Below, one piece after another: positions 6,221 through 7,751 of a DNA stretch of 7,751 bases; the stretch's first letter is position 1; every line of letters starts with the position of its first letter. This DNA is from Bryobacteraceae bacterium (GTDB lineage Bacteria; Acidobacteriota; Terriglobia; Bryobacterales; Bryobacteraceae). The notes under the pieces are model-generated. The model was not told the origin of the DNA. It worked only from the letters and a program-made list of their open reading frames with translations, and ran no database searches. Both the position numbers and the translations under genes were made by a program. The DNA lies in assembly GCA_030039005.1 (NCBI GenBank), contig JASHQT010000199.1:1-7751 (forward strand), in the 5' to 3' direction.

Positions 6221-6250
6221 ACCGACTTTGCACAATTCAACTAGGGACCA

Positions 6251-6259
6251 TGTTAGCCT
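6251..6259 (+). promoter_or_regulatory. Extended -10 promoter of the metallo-hydrolase gene
   Basis: TGT-TAGCCT stands 9 nt before the ATG at 6269. The transcript would begin around 6265-6267, giving a 5' leader of only a few bases. No ribosome binding site is present, which agrees. The 13-base surroundings, CATGTTAGCCTTG, match those of the parD promoter at 12 of 13 positions. Confidence 0.45.
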
Positions 6260-6268
6260 TGCAAAATC

Positions 6269-7195
6269 ATGCGGACGCTGAGCGCACTTCTTCTGGTGGG
6301 TGGACTGGTTGCCTTGAACGCGGCTGAGCCGGATTTTGAGCTTCAAAAGATCGGCGACCGCGTCTGGGCCGCCATCGTGAACGACGCGGGCCGGGCCGGA
6401 GGCAATGCTGGGTTCGTCATCGGCGATGACGGCGTGCTTGTGATCGACACGTTCCAAGATCCGCGGCCGGCACGCGCGCTGCTCGCCGAAATTCGCAAAC
6501 TGACGCCGCTGCCCATCCGGTTTGTCGTGAACACACATTATCACCTGGATCATGTGAACGGCAACGACGTGTTCGCGGCTGCCGGAGCGACAATTGTGGC
6601 CCATCGCAACGTGCGGGCCTGGATGCGCACTGAAAACATCAAAATGCTGGACCCGCCGGTCACGCCGGAAAAGAAAGCGCGTGTCGCGTCGCTGACCTTG
6701 CCCACCGTGGTTTACGACAGCCACCTCGATCTGTTCCTGGGCGCGCGCCGGGCCAGCGTGCGCTATTATCCCGGACACACCGGCAGCGACTCGGTGGTTT
6801 CTATTCCGGACGCCCACGTCGTCTTTTGCGGCGACATGCTATGGAAAGGCCACATTCCCAATCTGATCGATGCTTCCACCAGCGCCTGGATTGAGTCGCT
6901 CGATGCCATGCGGAAGGATTACGGACCGTCCATCTGGGTGCCGGGGCATGGTGGCATTGCGAGTGGAGCAGACGTGCTGGTGTTTCGAAAATACCTGGCC
7001 GATCTGCGAGCGCAAGTCCAGCGCGAACTGGCCGCTGGTAAGTCGGGCGACGGGCTGATCCAGGCGTTGCTGCCCGGTCTCAAAATGAACTACGGCAAAT
7101 GGGGCTTTTTCAAGGACTATGCGGCCGACGATATCAAACAGATCGCCGATGAACTGTGGGGCACTAAGCGGCTGCCGCCTACCCCGGCGCACTAG
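6269..7195 (+). CDS. Secreted metallo-beta-lactamase-fold hydrolase
   Basis: This 308-aa protein starts with a Sec-type signal peptide: MRTLSALLLVGGLVALNAA, likely cut near residue 19. The MBL fold follows. FVIGDDGVLVIDTF (49-62) is the first sheet with the Asp turn. VNTHYHLDHVNGN (87-99) holds the HxHxDH motif with His90, His92, Asp94 and His95. YPGHTGSD (167-174) gives His170, VVFCGDML (184-191) gives the bridging Asp189, and WVPGHGG (223-229) gives His227. All ligands for a two-metal (usually zinc) site are therefore present. The Asp bridge is that of the glyoxalase II-like and SoxH/quinoprotein-relay hydrolases, so beta-lactam cleavage should not be assumed; the substrate is unknown. The C-terminal 70 residues form a helical tail. 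It is divergent from the cupin, and its last 17 bp overlap the convergent ABC gene. Confidence 0.9.
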   Translation: MRTLSALLLVGGLVALNAAEPDFELQKIGDRVWAAIVNDAGRAGGNAGFVIGDDGVLVIDTFQDPRPARALLAEIRKLTPLPIRFVVNTHYHLDHVNGNDVFAAAGATIVAHRNVRAWMRTENIKMLDPPVTPEKKARVASLTLPTVVYDSHLDLFLGARRASVRYYPGHTGSDSVVSIPDAHVVFCGDMLWKGHIPNLIDASTSAWIESLDAMRKDYGPSIWVPGHGGIASGADVLVFRKYLADLRAQVQRELAAGKSGDGLIQALLPGLKMNYGKWGFFKDYAADDIKQIADELWGTKRLPPTPAH

Positions 7196-7751
7196 CGGCC
7201 AACTGCGGCGCTCTGGTTGGTTCGAGGAAGATGGTCTGATCGGCGATGCGGGCGAGCGTGGCGCGGTGCGTGATGACGATGGCGGTGCGGCCTTGGGCGA
7301 CGCGCAGCAAAGTCTCGGCGATGGCGCGCTCGTTGGCTTCATCGAGCGCCGAAGTCGGCTCGTCGAGGATCAGGACCTTGGGATTGGCGAGCAGGGCTCG
7401 GGCGAGCGCGATGCGCTGCCGCTCGCCGGCCGATAAAGTCTGGCCGCGTTCGGCGATCACCGTGTGGTAGCCCTCGGGCAGCGCGAGAATGCGCTCGTGA
7501 ATCGAAGCGTCGCGCGCGGCCTGGATGATTTCGTCCAGGGTAGCCGCGGGCCTCGCGTAAGCGATGTTCTCGCGAATGCTGGCGTGGAAAAGATACGGCG
7601 CCTGATCCACCAACAGAACGGCGTGGCGCAGATCGGTGAGCGGGACGTCGCGCAGATCGCGTCCGTCGATGCGAATCGCGCCCGCATCCGGGTCGTAGAA
7701 CCGCACCAGGAGATCGGCGAGTGTGGATTTCCCCGCGCCGCTAGGTCCGAG
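7179..7751 (-). CDS. ABC exporter ATP-binding domain, C-terminal part (runs off right edge)
   Basis: The visible 190 residues are an almost complete nucleotide-binding domain up to its stop. Walker A GPSGAGKST is at visible residues 2-10, right at the window edge. The Q-loop Gln50 lies in LLVDQAPYLFHASIRENIAY, the form seen in exporter-type ABC proteins of the MsbA/LmrA/CydC kind. The signature is LSAGERQ (106-112), Walker B VLILDE (126-131), D-loop SALD (134-137) and the switch His162 in ITHR. The upstream part, outside the window, is expected to hold the six-helix membrane domain in the same chain, since RFYDPDAGAIRIDGRDLRDVPLTDLR is typical of such half-transporters. The signature has Glu where LSGGQ has Gln, a common enough variant. 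Substrate and partner are not readable. The GTG at 7706 is an internal Val codon, not the start. Confidence 0.92.
   Translation of the reverse strand, partial: LGPSGAGKSTLADLLVRFYDPDAGAIRIDGRDLRDVPLTDLRHAVLLVDQAPYLFHASIRENIAYARPAATLDEIIQAARDASIHERILALPEGYHTVIAERGQTLSAGERQRIALARALLANPKVLILDEPTSALDEANERAIAETLLRVAQGRTAIVITHRATLARIADQTIFLEPTRAPQLAASAPG

Larger units (their letters stand above)
6208..6265. repeat. Two interleaved inverted repeats in the divergent cupin/hydrolase promoter region
   Basis: TGGTCCC (6208-6214) pairs with GGGACCA (6244-6250), and TTTGCA (6227-6232) pairs with TGCAAA (6260-6265). The members are 36 and 33 bp apart, near whole helical turns. One copy sits at the proposed cupin transcription start and another touches the hydrolase -10, so both promoters could be controlled together. 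In a region this short such repeats may also occur by chance. Confidence 0.3.

Noticed and set aside
6192..6233. Longer cupin start at GTG 6233 (14 extra residues)
   Set aside because: No ribosome binding site is present there, the extension would cover the likely promoter, and AGGA at 6204-6201 sits correctly before the GTG at 6191.
6269..7195. Annotation of the metallo-hydrolase as an antibiotic-degrading beta-lactamase
   Set aside because: The fold and metal ligands are those of the broad MBL superfamily, with an Asp bridging ligand; nothing in the sequence points to beta-lactam substrates, even with a possible blaI-like relic 4 kb away.
1..7751. CRISPR arrays, tRNA or rRNA genes, insertion sequences, riboswitches
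   Set aside because: No regularly spaced repeats, cloverleaf sequences, rRNA-like stretches, transposase motifs or terminal inverted repeats were seen by eye on either strand.

Overview
The window is high-GC bacterial chromosome with tightly packed, often convergent genes. Gene content and style (a secretable molybdenum hydroxylase pair, an orphan Kbl, a ParDE module, a possible BlaI-type relic, extended -10 promoters) suggest an environmental soil bacterium, perhaps Acidobacteriota of the Solibacter/Bryobacter type. No rRNA or marker gene is present, so this placement is an inference from general familiarity.

Left part (1-1934): the N-terminal 107 codons of a class I/II PLP aminotransferase run leftward off the window edge. 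A small VOC/bleomycin-resistance-like protein is read rightward. A full-length glycine C-acetyltransferase (Kbl, 399 aa) is read leftward, and its stop codon overlaps the VOC stop by 4 bp.

Middle (1935-2962): a 360-bp AT-richer intergenic stretch holds a promoter, a very strong ribosome binding site and a 17-codon frame resembling the first residues of a BlaI/MecI repressor, ended by a stop where that family has its conserved Trp. It is followed by a ParD/ParE-type toxin-antitoxin operon. A perfect 7-3-7 palindrome lies over the probable parD promoter, and the toxin begins at a TTG directly after the antitoxin stop.

Right-centre (2963-6191, all leftward): a cupin protein, then an IorA-like 2Fe-2S subunit and an IorB-like molybdopterin subunit. 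The last two overlap by ATGA and form a two-subunit molybdenum hydroxylase without an FAD subunit. Only the large subunit has a Tat signal, so the small subunit probably travels with it to the periplasm. No cytochrome partner is visible in the window.

Right part (6192-7751): a 77-bp divergent promoter region separates the cupin from a secreted metallo-beta-lactamase-fold hydrolase read rightward. Its 3' end overlaps by 17 bp the end of a convergent ABC exporter ATPase domain, which runs off the right edge inside its Walker A motif.

A recurring promoter form, TG-N-TAG-N-N-T, appears at four places. At two of them it sits so close to the ATG that the mRNA would be leaderless or nearly so. No convincing rho-independent terminator, tRNA, rRNA, CRISPR array or insertion sequence was found. 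I saw no wholly new system. The points most worth checking are the blaI-like relic beside the toxin-antitoxin module, the parD operator, the promoter pattern, and the paired inverted repeats between cupin and hydrolase.
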